Part shown: positions 8,734-17,556 of the stretch, one piece after another
Layout: every line of letters begins with the position of its first letter
Numbering within the stretch: the first letter of the stretch is position 1
Assembly: GCA_012271135.1 (NCBI GenBank)
Contig: JAAXGZ010000104.1
Location: 1 to 54,669, forward strand
Direction: 5' to 3'
DNA length: 54,669 bases
Source of the DNA: Caldilineales bacterium
Lineage (GTDB): Bacteria; Chloroflexota; Anaerolineae; Caldilineales; Caldilineaceae
The notes under the pieces: model-generated
Seen by the model: only the letters and a program-made list of their open reading frames with translations
What the model was told of the DNA's origin: nothing
The model's database searches: none
Made by a program: the position numbers and the translations under genes

Positions 8734-8965
8734 CTGTATTTACAAAGAGATTTCGAAGGATGCCTGGCAGATGTGGATAACCCAGTCGGTGATCCTGATC
8801 AACCATTACGGACTGAGCCTCGGCGAGCCCAAGGCACACGACTTTCTGATGGCCCAGATGGAGGGCTTCTTCTTCGGTCCGAATGCTCCCATGCCAGAGG
8901 GTTGGACGTCCGAGGGAGTACCCGGCTCGGGCATCCCGCAGCACACCAACGGTTTCCCTTCCTAA
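8726..8965 (+). pseudogene. 5'-truncated Fe(2+)-trafficking protein YggX
   Basis: The frame encodes IYKEISKDAWQMWITQSVILINHYGLSL, ending in a MEGFFFG block. This matches the middle and C-terminus of YggX/Iron_traffic proteins, which protect iron-sulfur clusters and handle labile iron. The family's N-terminus, with its conserved Cys and FPGELG motif, is missing. Immediately upstream is the end of the DUF2335 gene, in another frame. No good start codon exists; the first possible one is a TTG without a ribosome site. It is therefore most likely an inactive remnant created by a deletion or insertion at about 8725. Confidence 0.6.
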
Positions 8966-10428
8966 CCGGCGTTTAGCCCACGGGGTCGCCTCGAAAGGGA
9001 ATTGGATCCGCCGCGGGGCGAACCTCATATCCTCACTTGGCTGCCGTCCGGTCGGAAGGTACTGGCGGGCCGGATGGTTGTTCTCGACGGCCTGACGCAG
9101 AGCCGTCCGCGCCCAATCCACTTGGTCTGTCGAGTCTGCAGCTCAGGCTGCGACCAGTAGGATTTCCGGATCGATGCGGTTGTCCAGACACTCCCGCGCG
9201 ACGCGCAGGGCCTGCTCTGCGGATGCGGAGCGTTGCCGAAGATGAAACCGAGGTAGCTGTTCCCGTCCGATGGAAACCGGCAGGCGGTTTCCGGCAAGGA
9301 GGAGAAACTGCACATATCGTTCACTTGGTCAACGGTTTCGGCGGCAGGGGTCCTGTCTGCCGCGCCCGGAATCCCGGATGCGGGGGATCGGGTTCATCAT
9401 GACGATTTGGCCCAATGGATCCTTCCGATTGAGGGGCAATGGCAAGCCGCGGCTTTGTTGCCGTATCAGCGCCTCCAAAGGCTATATCGGTGTCGCAGTG
9501 CGGGATGTGCACACAAAAGCCGCCGATCGACCTGTCGTCCGGTTCCGGAAACCAAACTTTGGAGTGGTTGATCCGCATCTCGTACGTACTCCGGCTCGAA
9601 CCCTGGTCCAAGCGCCGCGGCAGTCCGGCCCGTGGATCGGTGCACACTGCCGCCCGAATGTTCACAACCAAGCACGAGGACGTTACACAAGTAGATTCCT
9701 CCAAGAAGGGTCTCGCCAAGGATCCGGCTTGTCGAAGATGGACCGGATCGTCGGTTCCCGTCCATGGACCATGGCCGCGACCGCGACTTCGCCACACGGG
9801 CCGTTGTCTTCCATCAGGGGATTGGTCGGACAACCTCCGTGCCTGGTATCGACTCGCATGTCCCCTTGAGCATCGTTGGCCTTCAATGGTTCGATGAGCA
9901 AAGGCAATCCCCTATGGGAGCAGTCGCGTGGGGACCAATGGCCGCGGTCCCCGAGTCGAAAGAGCGGACAGTTCCAGCCCCCCACGCTGTGCCCAAATCG
10001 CTGTGGAGCAGTACCGGTTCCTTCAACGCCGTCATGCCGCGGATGGGTTTTGGGAACGCACCCTGTGCAGGTCCCGATCAGGTGTCTGCAGGTTCCGGTG
10101 TCGGCGAATGGGAACGCGCGTCCGTGCTACCGGCCTCCGCCTGCATGGCATGCAGAATCTCGTGCCAGTGGATGGTGGTGGGACGTCCCCCGCGACGGAG
10201 GTGGGACATAGGGACGACGGGTTGATACCACTGCCTGGTCGTCAGTGGACGGGGTTCGCGTTGGCGTTTCACGGGCAGAAGCGGAAGCCATGGATGGCGG
10301 CGCTGGGAAACGATTTGCCCCCCGGAAAATCGTTACACTACAACCACCCCGGACCTCGCCACGGGATTCGCAACTTACACACTGGCACCTTGCTTCCGGG
10401 TTATTGAACCCCTAGAGAGAGGTCAGAC
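8966..10428. other. 1.46-kb stretch without a confident gene
   Basis: Several short open frames exist on both strands, but none has a recognisable full domain, a ribosome site and codon use like the neighbours. Scattered protein-like pieces occur on the minus strand: the fragment at 9143-9313, and frames around 9690-9900 and 10080-10270. This suggests one or more genes in advanced decay. I could not assign them. The last 40 bases contain the leader of the LRR gene. Confidence 0.4.
9143..9313 (-). pseudogene. frameshifted C-terminal gene remnant
   Basis: One frame reads DGNSYLGFIFGNA. A second frame continues with EQALRVARECLDNRIDPEIL and ends LLVAA at a stop codon (9143-9145). Joined by a single-base shift they look like one protein C-terminus, possibly from an ATP-grasp-type enzyme. 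That identification is tentative. No start or upstream domain is recognisable. Confidence 0.3.
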
Positions 10429-12192
10429 ATGCTGATCCATGACCGTCACCTGCCAACTGATCGCGCGGCTTATGTACTGTTTGCCATTCTCATGTTTGCC
10501 ACGCTGCTGATGGCATTTCGGGAGCCACGTGCCGCGAGTGCACAGGACAATACTGGACTGTCCTACACTGAGCTTTGCTCGAAGGGAATCGTTGTTCCGG
10601 ATCCGGAAAACAACCCTGGCCAGGTACAGGACTGCGCCGTCCTACTGGAAGGACAAGCCACCCTCGAGGCAGATCCACCCCTCAACTGGTCCCCCAGCAT
10701 TTATATCAACGACTGGGACGGTGTAAATGTGTATGACTTACCCAGGGTGGAAAATCTGACAATTGTAGGGAATGACGGACCTATTACGCTCCATGGCGAG
10801 ATACCCCCGTCGTTTGGCGGACTGACTGCTCTGAAGGCCTTGTATTTCAACTCCAATGAACTTACGGGCACCATCCCACCCGAACTCGCTAACCTGTCCA
10901 ACCTCAATGTACTGTGGCTCAACTTTAACAATCTCTCCGGCCCTATCCCCATCATTCTGCCCAATGTGTCGACGTTGTCCCTAAGGGCCAACGAGTTCAC
11001 GGGCGGGGTCCCCACAGAAATCAGCACGCTGTCCAAGCTCCGGGATTTGGACCTGTCATCCAACCGACTCTCGGGTTCTTTCCCAACTCACCTTGCCAAC
11101 CTGCCCAATCTGATTGTGTTGAACCTGGGATACAACTTCTTTGCGGGCCCCCTTCCCACCGAATACGCTTTCATCCCCAATCTCCAGGAGTTTACCCTAT
11201 CGGGCAACCTGTTCACAGGTTCCTTTCCCATCGAATACACTACCATTGCCAATCTGAAAATATTAAATCTGAATGCAAGACCCCCAGGGTCTATCAACCC
11301 GCCTGTAGTGGGCTACCTTTCGGGCATGATTCCATCTGAAATAGGCAACCTCACCAACCTGCAGAGACTAAGGATTAGATACAACAACTTCACGGGTAGC
11401 ATTCCAGCTGAATTGGGCGACCTCCCCTTGGACATGTTGATACTCCAAGGTAACCAGTTCGCCGGCCGCATACCCGCAGCGCTCCGCGATGTTCGAGCTA
11501 CCGACTTGGAACACGTCGACTTGCCCTACTGCGACGAAGTAGTGCCTACACCAGTACCACCCAGCACTCCCGTTCCAATGCCGGCACCGACCAGGACGCC
11601 TGTCTTCATCGTCTTGGGACCCGTCCTTCCCAATCAGATGGTCACCCTGGCGTGGCCCGATGGCGAAACTGTCTCCATCGAACTGCGCATACAGGACGAC
11701 CTGCCGTCCTACGTGTCGGGCAGCATCGCAATCAGCCATGACGTAACTTACACAATCGACCCTTGGGGGGCCAACCCGCGCAAATCAACTTTCACCCGCG
11801 CTGACCATGGGCAAATTCAAATCATATGGTCTGTTACGGGGGACATGGTCACCCCCACCCCTCCTCGGCCCGCTCCCCATCTTCCTCCCGGCACGGAGTG
11901 CTGGGAAGGTCACACAGTCGTTGCTCAGACAGTGTTGGCGAGCGTGGTTCCGGGCCACTATGGCGATCTCGACAGCATCGCATCGCAATTACCCGGCGGA
12001 CGGGTGATACAGGTGAACTTCGGGGGCAAGATCATGCTGATTAGCTTTGACGGCACACGGATTACGTTATCCGGGGCCATCGCGATGCTGGCGGCGGACG
12101 CGCGGGTGCGGTACGCCGAACCCAACTATCTGGTCGGTGTGGACGGGCCCGCGGCATGTGGCCCGGAGACTAAGACATGGAAGCCCGGTTAA
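10429..12192 (+). CDS. exported plant-type leucine-rich-repeat protein
   Basis: The 587-residue protein starts at ATG 10429 behind an AGAGAGG ribosome site and has a signal peptide (AYVLFAILMFATLLMA, cleavage near ASAQ). Residues about 100-355 contain roughly ten repeats of the plant/bacterial LRR form LxxLxLxxNxLxGxIPxxL, for example NSNELTGTIPPELANLSNL. A Pro/Thr linker (PTPVPPSTPVPMPAPTRTP) and a beta-rich region follow. The last about 75 residues, with LPGGRVIQVNF and ending VRYAEPNYLVG, resemble the prodomain of subtilisin-like proteases, although no protease is attached. Base composition is AT-richer than in the neighbours, which suggests transfer. An IS701-family element lies about 60 bases downstream. 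Confidence 0.75.
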   Translation: MLIHDRHLPTDRAAYVLFAILMFATLLMAFREPRAASAQDNTGLSYTELCSKGIVVPDPENNPGQVQDCAVLLEGQATLEADPPLNWSPSIYINDWDGVNVYDLPRVENLTIVGNDGPITLHGEIPPSFGGLTALKALYFNSNELTGTIPPELANLSNLNVLWLNFNNLSGPIPIILPNVSTLSLRANEFTGGVPTEISTLSKLRDLDLSSNRLSGSFPTHLANLPNLIVLNLGYNFFAGPLPTEYAFIPNLQEFTLSGNLFTGSFPIEYTTIANLKILNLNARPPGSINPPVVGYLSGMIPSEIGNLTNLQRLRIRYNNFTGSIPAELGDLPLDMLILQGNQFAGRIPAALRDVRATDLEHVDLPYCDEVVPTPVPPSTPVPMPAPTRTPVFIVLGPVLPNQMVTLAWPDGETVSIELRIQDDLPSYVSGSIAISHDVTYTIDPWGANPRKSTFTRADHGQIQIIWSVTGDMVTPTPPRPAPHLPPGTECWEGHTVVAQTVLASVVPGHYGDLDSIASQLPGGRVIQVNFGGKIMLISFDGTRITLSGAIAMLAADARVRYAEPNYLVGVDGPAACGPETKTWKPG

Positions 12193-12253
12193 AGAAGGCG
12201 GGTAGCTGTGCATGCATCGGGATGAGCGGCACCTTGGTCCACACTGGTAACTG

Positions 12254-12271
12254 GCACTGCAACGAGAAGTC
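12254..12271 (+). repeat. left inverted repeat of the IS701-family element
   Basis: GCACTGCAACGAGAAGTC is the exact reverse complement of 13573-13590. Confidence 0.85.
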
Positions 12272-12346
12272 GTGTGGCAGGTTGAAGGAGCCTGATTCAG
12301 TTCCCGGAGTTCCGCCATAGCCGCGCTCGCCTCCCCGGCTCCGCCG

Positions 12347-13574
12347 TTGACCTGCGACGACCTGCTCCGGCTCCAACCCTCGCTGCAGGCCTGCCCGAAC
12401 CGTTTTCGACCCCTGTGCACGCGCCGCGACCAGGTGGCCTCCTTCGCCGCCTGCGCCGAGGGGCTGCTGTCCGAGGAGCGGCTCCAGTCGGTCGCGCGCA
12501 TGGTCCTGCGCCAACGGGACGGCGATATGAACCAGGTGCGCCGCCTGCAGTACGTTGCGGCGGACAGTGCCTGGTCCGACCAACCGTTCCCGGAACGCCA
12601 CCGGCAGGCGGTGGGGTCCGAGCCGGGCACGCGCGAGGGCGTCTTCCCGGTGGACACGACCGACATGCCCAAGCAGGGGGTGCATTCGGCGGACGGAGCC
12701 CGACAGTACTGCGGTCGGCTGGGCCGGGTGGCCAACTGTCGGGCGGGGGTGTTCGCGGCCTGCGCCGGGACGGGCGGGGCCACGCTGGTCCACCGGCGGC
12801 TGTTCCCGACCGAGGCCCGGGCCGGGGACGCGGCCTATGGGGAGCGGCGGCAACGATGCAGTGTGCCCGAGGAGGCCGCGACCTTCCGCACCAAGCCACA
12901 ACTGGCCCTCGGGATACTGACCGGACTGGTGGCCGAAGGCTCGCTGCCGGAACGCTGGGTGAGCTGCGACGAGGGCTACGGCCGGTTGGTCGACTTCCTG
13001 GACGGGGTGGCCGCGCCGGGCCTGAGTTACATGGCGGAGGTGCCGGTCGACACGCGGCTCTGGCCGGCGCGGGCGCTGGCGGCGCAACTGCCCGCGGGCG
13101 CTTGGGCGCGGCATCGGGTGCCAGGAAACAGCCGCGGCCCCGAGCATGCCGACTTCGCCATCCGGCGGGTGGTCGCTCTCCGCGGCCGCCTGCCGGGCCC
13201 CGAGATCTGGCTCGTGCTGCGCCGCCCGCCCGAGACGGATCCGGTTCGGGTGTTCCTCTGCCATGCTCCCCGCAGCATCCCTTCGGCCCGCCTAGCGTAC
13301 CTGACCGGCGCGCGCTGGGCCATCGAGACCTGCTTCCGGGAAGGCAAGCCGCGGCTCGGCCTGGGCGATTACGAAGGTCGCAGCCAGCAGGGCTGGCTAC
13401 GCCACATGACCCTGTGCCTGCTCCTGCACTTCTTTCTGCCGCGAGGCAAGCTGGCGCTCAAAAAAACAGCCCGACCTGACGCTGTACCAGGTGGCGGAGG
13501 CCCTGGATGCCGTGCTGGCCCTGTTTCGCAGCCTGCGATGGGACGGACGCGCCCTGCTGGAACAGCCACCCTGA
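12347..13574 (+). pseudogene. IS701-family transposase, frameshifted near the C-terminus
   Basis: The protein matches IS701-type DDE transposases. The first catalytic region is FPVDTTDMPKQGVHS, where relatives have TGFPKQG, followed by ARQYCGRLGRVANC. The second is RWVSCDEGYG. The third, with the Glu, is RWAIETCFREGKPRLGL. A TTG at 12347 is the likely start because the frame has a stop at 12293. In the run of seven A at about 13460-13466 the reading frame is lost. With six A the frame would continue as QPDLTLYQVAEALDAVLALF and end at the TGA at 13572-13574, overlapping the right inverted repeat. It is either an inactivating indel or a homopolymer error. Confidence 0.7.
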
Positions 13575-13590
13575 CTTCTCGTTGCAGTGC
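13573..13590 (-). repeat. right inverted repeat of the IS701-family element
   Basis: These 18 bases are the exact reverse complement of 12254-12271. Confidence 0.85.
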
Positions 13591-14013
13591 ATTCAGCAAC
13601 CGTGTTGCATGTCATACCGCGCTGGTCGTTGGCGCAGCGTCCTGCCTCCCGGGAACTGGCCGCTGATCCCGCGCTGGCTGATTGTCCCTTGGTGGCGGGA
13701 CTGGTCCGGTCACGGGAGAGTTGGAAACCGGGAACGCGCAGCTGCGTGAAGATGTGTCCGAAGATATCGTGCAAGGGGAATGCGCATAATGGACCTGATC
13801 GGCATCGGCAAGGAAACTCCCATGGGTCTACATGGAGTGGCCAAGACACACCGAACCAATCCAGGCCGGACAAGCCACTGGTCCGAGCCAACTGCCGGAC
13901 CGGGATGCCGCGGCTTCAGGCCGCGGCTCGCCACACCGGGGCCGCACGGACTGCGCGTCGGTAGCCAGACACCAGTCTGGAAATGCCTGTAGGTCGGCTC
14001 ATCCGCTGCAACC
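13591..14013. other. intergenic region with a small stem-loop
   Basis: No gene is recognised between the IS element and the amylase gene. A hairpin with a 7-bp GC stem (CCGCGGC/GCCGCGG, loop TTCAG) lies at 13908-13926, without a T-tract. I see no clear promoter. Confidence 0.4.
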
Positions 14014-15549
14014 ATGGAGAATGCGATGCTTGTTACGGACAACGTTTCGACCAGTTTGGTCTCCGGTTCTCAGCGGCCGCCCAACTGGGTCCAGGACGCA
14101 GTCTTTTACCAGATTTTCCCCGACCGATTCCGCCGCAGCGAGGGCAGCCTTGCCCGGAAGGAGCACCCCTTTCAACCTTGGGGCTCGCCACCTTCACGTA
14201 CGGGCTTCCAGGGCGGTGACCTGGACGGAATCCGCGAGAAGCTGGACTATCTCCAGGAACTAGGTGTCACCGCCCTGTACCTGAACCCGGTCTTCGCCTC
14301 CGCCGCCAACCACCGGTACCACACATACGATTACTACGCGGTCGATCCCTTGCTGGGCGGCAACGATGCCCTGCGACGACTCCTGGACGATGTCCATACC
14401 CGGGGCATGCGGCTAATCCTGGACGGCGTCTTCAACCATGTGGGAAGGGGGTTCTGGGCATTTCACCACGTCTGTGAATCCATGGACCAGTCGCCGTACC
14501 GCGACTGGTTCCAGATCCGCGGGTATCCCCTGCGCCCCTACACCACGCCCGAGGCCGGGAACTGCAACTACGAGGCATGGTGGGGATTGCCGGAACTGCC
14601 CAAGCTGAACGTGGACAATCCGGTTGTCCAGAACTACCTGCTGGATGTGGCCCGCCACTGGATTGACTTCGGCATCGACGGCTGGCGGCTGGACGTGCCG
14701 GAGGAAATCGGCACCCCGGGATTTTGGGAACGGTTCCGCATGGTGGTGAAGGGCGCCTCGAACGACGCCTACATCGTGGGTGAACTGTGGGACACGGGAC
14801 GCGGATGGCTGGATGGCGACCGCTGCGACGGAATCACCAACTACGAACTGGGCCGCCTGGCCCTGGGATTTTTCGCCCGCGATTCCCTACCGGCCGAGGG
14901 CATCTCGATTTCCGGATACGCAGTGCCGGGTTTGGAGACGGCGGCCTTTGCCGGACGCGTGGAGAAAATGCTGAAGACCCACCCCTGGGCACATGCGTTG
15001 GCCAACCTCAACTACCTCGACAGCCACGACATGCCCCGCATCCACCATCTGGCCGGAGGCGATACCGGCGCGGTGCGGCTGATGCTGGCCTTCCAAATGA
15101 CCATGCCCGGCGCCCCGATCATCTACTACGGCACCGAAGTGGGCATCACCGGCGCCGGAGACCCGGAGTGCCGCAAGGCGTTTCCCTGGCACCGGCCCGA
15201 AACCTGGGATCACAACCTCTTGTCGCATGTCCGATGGCTGGCGCAACTGCGCCGCCAACATGAGGTTTTGCGACGCGGATACTGTATCCAGTTGCGCGCT
15301 CGAGACGCTGTGTTTGCATTCAAGCGGACGTGGCATGGGAGGATCGCGCTCGTTGTATTCAATGCCGGCCGCAACGACACCCGCGTTCAATTGACCAATG
15401 TCGGCGGAACCGTCGAGCATTTCGCCCTCACGGATGCCCGGGACGGTTCGGCTCTGCGCTGCATCGACGGACGGTTCGAGTCGGTGCATGTGCCGGCCCG
15501 GGATGTGCGTATCTTTACCGGCCGCGAGGACCGACCGCCACGCGCCTGA
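14014..15549 (+). CDS. GH13 alpha-amylase family glycosidase (cyclomaltodextrinase/neopullulanase-like)
   Basis: The 511-residue enzyme is a GH13 (beta/alpha)8-barrel hydrolase of alpha-1,4-glucans. The four family regions are visible: LILDGVFNHVG; GIDGWRLDVPEE with the nucleophile Asp227; YIVGELWD with the acid/base Glu257; and LNYLDSHDMPR with Asp339. The opening VQDAVFYQIFPDRF and the YHTYDYYAVDP block match the cyclomaltodextrinase/neopullulanase subgroup. However, the extra N-terminal domain of dimeric members is absent. There is no signal peptide, so it probably acts on imported maltodextrins in the cytoplasm. ATG 14014 is used; a second ATG four codons later is possible. Confidence 0.88.
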   Translation: MENAMLVTDNVSTSLVSGSQRPPNWVQDAVFYQIFPDRFRRSEGSLARKEHPFQPWGSPPSRTGFQGGDLDGIREKLDYLQELGVTALYLNPVFASAANHRYHTYDYYAVDPLLGGNDALRRLLDDVHTRGMRLILDGVFNHVGRGFWAFHHVCESMDQSPYRDWFQIRGYPLRPYTTPEAGNCNYEAWWGLPELPKLNVDNPVVQNYLLDVARHWIDFGIDGWRLDVPEEIGTPGFWERFRMVVKGASNDAYIVGELWDTGRGWLDGDRCDGITNYELGRLALGFFARDSLPAEGISISGYAVPGLETAAFAGRVEKMLKTHPWAHALANLNYLDSHDMPRIHHLAGGDTGAVRLMLAFQMTMPGAPIIYYGTEVGITGAGDPECRKAFPWHRPETWDHNLLSHVRWLAQLRRQHEVLRRGYCIQLRARDAVFAFKRTWHGRIALVVFNAGRNDTRVQLTNVGGTVEHFALTDARDGSALRCIDGRFESVHVPARDVRIFTGREDRPPRA

Positions 15550-15610
15550 CCCAATTCACCGTCCTGCCCGCAAGCCTGGTCAGAAACCGGCGGCCGGCCG
15601 GCAAATCCAG

Positions 15611-15619
15611 TGATATATT
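15611..15619 (+). promoter_or_regulatory. extended -10 promoter for the argF-cdaA-cdaR-der run
   Basis: TGATATATT (TGn plus TATATT) lies in the only AT-rich patch of this GC-rich gap, about 108 bases before the argF start. No -35 is recognisable, as is common for extended -10 promoters. Confidence 0.45.
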
Positions 15620-15727
15620 TATTGTTTCGCCGTTGCAGGAGCGGTCGGCCGCACCGTTTTCAGGTTCGCATCTCAGGCGTATCGGCAAGATCCCGCAATG
15701 GCTGCCACACACTCCCCCTCAGATGCC

Positions 15728-16648
15728 ATGAAGCACTTTACGGACATTTCCTGTCTGTCCCAACAGAAGTTCAGAGGACTTCTGCAGCTGGCCCGCAACC
15801 TCCAGGACGAGTGGGTCCGCGAAGGACGCAACGAGCCGGTGCTGGACGGACGCAGTCTGGCCATGGTGTTCATGAAGGCCAGCCTGCGGACACGCGTGTC
15901 CTTTGAAGTCGGCATGCGCCATCTGGGCGGCGGGGCGCTCTACCTGAGTCCCGCGGAAGTCGGCCTGGGCGAGCGCGAGACCGCGGCGGATGTCGCGCGG
16001 GTCCTCTCGGGCATGGCCGACGGCATCATGGCCCGGGTGTTCGAACACGAGGCGATCGACGATCTGGCACGTCATGCATCGATACCGGTCATCAACGGGC
16101 TCAGCGACCGCTCCCATCCGTGTCAGGCCCTGGCCGACATCTACACGATCGAGCAGATTGCCGGTGCCGGCCATGGACTGACCATTGCCTTCGTGGGGGA
16201 CGGCGACAACAACACGGCCCGCAGCTTGATCGAGGCCGCCGGCCTAGCCAACATGGAGATTCGGGTGATTGCCCCCCAGGGCTACCAACCTCGTCCCGAC
16301 GAATGGGACTCCGCATGCGAGCCCGATCTCGTTACGGATTCGCTGGATGCGGTTGAAGGCGTCGACGTCCTGTACACCGATGTATGGACCAGCATGGGCC
16401 AGGAGGCCGAATCCGCGCAGCGCACGGCGGACCTGCGCGACTACCAGGTAAACACCGGCCTGTTGGACCGGACCGGCAACCCAGACGTGGTTGTGATGCA
16501 CTGCCTCCCCGCACACCGGAACGAAGAGATCACCGACTCGGTGATGGACGGTCGACACAGCCGGGTCTTTCAGCAGGCCCACAATCGCCTGCATGCGCAA
16601 AAGGCACTGTTGGCCCACCTTCTGGGCCAGGTGCCGTTGCCGGACTAG
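15728..16648 (+). CDS. argF: ornithine carbamoyltransferase
   Basis: This enzyme transfers the carbamoyl group from carbamoyl phosphate to ornithine to make citrulline in arginine synthesis. The 306-residue protein carries the carbamoyl-phosphate motif SLRTR (about 52-56), [13 protein letters not shown], the ornithine-loop DVWTSMGQE and [16 protein letters not shown] replaces STRTR, as in Thermus-type enzymes. The start was set at ATG 15728 (MKHFTDI), the usual N-terminus, although the frame opens ten codons earlier. The next gene, cdaA, begins five bases after the stop, so the genes are probably co-transcribed. No other arginine genes are nearby. Confidence 0.93.
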   Translation: MKHFTDISCLSQQKFRGLLQLARNLQDEWVREGRNEPVLDGRSLAMVFMKASLRTRVSFEVGMRHLGGGALYLSPAEVGLGERETAADVARVLSGMADGIMARVFEHEAIDDLARHASIPVINGLSDRSHPCQALADIYTIEQIAGAGHGLTIAFVGDGDNNTARSLIEAAGLANMEIRVIAPQGYQPRPDEWDSACEPDLVTDSLDAVEGVDVLYTDVWTSMGQEAESAQRTADLRDYQVNTGLLDRTGNPDVVVMHCLPAHRNEEITDSVMDGRHSRVFQQAHNRLHAQKALLAHLLGQVPLPD

Positions 16649-16653
16649 CCTTC

Positions 16654-17556
16654 ATGGAGCGACTGGAGTTCCTGTTCCAACTCTTCCGTGAGGACTCCGC
16701 AGCGGGCAACGTGGTCGCCCACCTCCCGCGGCTGCTGGAACCACTCAATCTGCTTGATGTGGCGGCCCTGTGCGCGTTCCTTTACATCCTGCTGAGCCAG
16801 CTGGCGCGTTCGCCGTTGCGCAGGCTCCTCAACGGCCTGTTGTTTCTCCTGGTGCTGTTTTCCGCCGTCACCGCATTCGAGGGACTGACCGCCCTCAACC
16901 TCATCATCCGCAACAGCTACCTTGTTGTCCTAGTCTCGATACCCATCATCTTCCAGTCCGAAATCCGCAACATGCTGTCCCAGGCCGGACGCGGGGTTGG
17001 CTTCTGGGATCGCATCCGACAGGCCGGCAGCCAGGGGCACCTCAACGAACAGTGGATACAGGAGATTGCGGAGAGTGTCCGCTATCTGCACCGCAACCGT
17101 CTGGGAGCCCTGGTCGTGCTGACCGGCCGGGACCTGTTGGCCAACACAGCCAGCGACGGCATCCGCCTCGACGCGGTTCTCTCCCGGCAGCTGCTCAACT
17201 CCGTCTTCGAGAAGCAGTCCAGTCTGCACGATGGCGCGGTGATCATTGCGCAAGGCCGGATTCAACGGGCCAACGTCCTCTTCTCCATCGGTGATCAGGC
17301 GGGCCGTACGCTGAGTGCCCGCGCGGAGACGGGCACCCGCCACCTGGCGGCACAGAACATCACCGCCCACAACGACGCGCTGTGCTTGGTCGTATCCGAA
17401 GAGACGGGTGGGATAGCCTATTCGATTGACGGCCAGCTCACGGAGACATCGCCGGAGAATGTCCTGTCCGTACTGCACGAGTTTGGCGCACTGCGGTTCC
17501 TGAGTGAGCGAGGCATCCGGCCCGGACCTTCCCCGGCAGTGGAGGCCCGGCCTTGA
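16654..17556 (+). CDS. cdaA: diadenylate cyclase CdaA
   Basis: CdaA makes cyclic di-AMP from two ATP molecules. The 300-residue protein has the CdaA layout: N-terminal transmembrane helices (about 32-100), then a DisA_N/DAC domain. The domain shows QLLNSVFEKQSSLHDGAVII, with the DGA motif at 193-195, and DALCLVVSEETGGI. The second catalytic motif, normally RHR, reads RHL at 229-231 (GTRHLAA), which could lower activity. The next gene encodes its usual partner CdaR and overlaps the stop by four bases. This cdaA-cdaR pairing is the standard arrangement and supports the assignment. Confidence 0.9.
   Translation: MERLEFLFQLFREDSAAGNVVAHLPRLLEPLNLLDVAALCAFLYILLSQLARSPLRRLLNGLLFLLVLFSAVTAFEGLTALNLIIRNSYLVVLVSIPIIFQSEIRNMLSQAGRGVGFWDRIRQAGSQGHLNEQWIQEIAESVRYLHRNRLGALVVLTGRDLLANTASDGIRLDAVLSRQLLNSVFEKQSSLHDGAVIIAQGRIQRANVLFSIGDQAGRTLSARAETGTRHLAAQNITAHNDALCLVVSEETGGIAYSIDGQLTETSPENVLSVLHEFGALRFLSERGIRPGPSPAVEARP

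Larger units (their letters stand above)
12254..13590 (+). mobile_element. IS701-family insertion sequence
   Basis: About 1337 bp is bounded by an 18-bp perfect inverted repeat and encodes a DDE transposase of the IS701 type. Four-base duplications expected for this family are not apparent (ACTG on the left, ATTC on the right), and the outer limits of the repeats may extend a few bases. The element lies between the LRR gene and a GH13 gene. Only one copy is present in the window. Confidence 0.75.

Noticed and set aside
13450..13480. Programmed -1 frameshifting at the A7 run in the transposase
   Set aside because: A -1 shift leads to a stop after four codons. Only a +1 shift or a one-base deletion restores the C-terminus, so a mutation or read error is more likely.
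16384..16653. An N-terminal extension of CdaA into argF
   Set aside because: The upstream part is the out-of-frame shadow of argF. The membrane helices and family similarity begin at ATG 16654.
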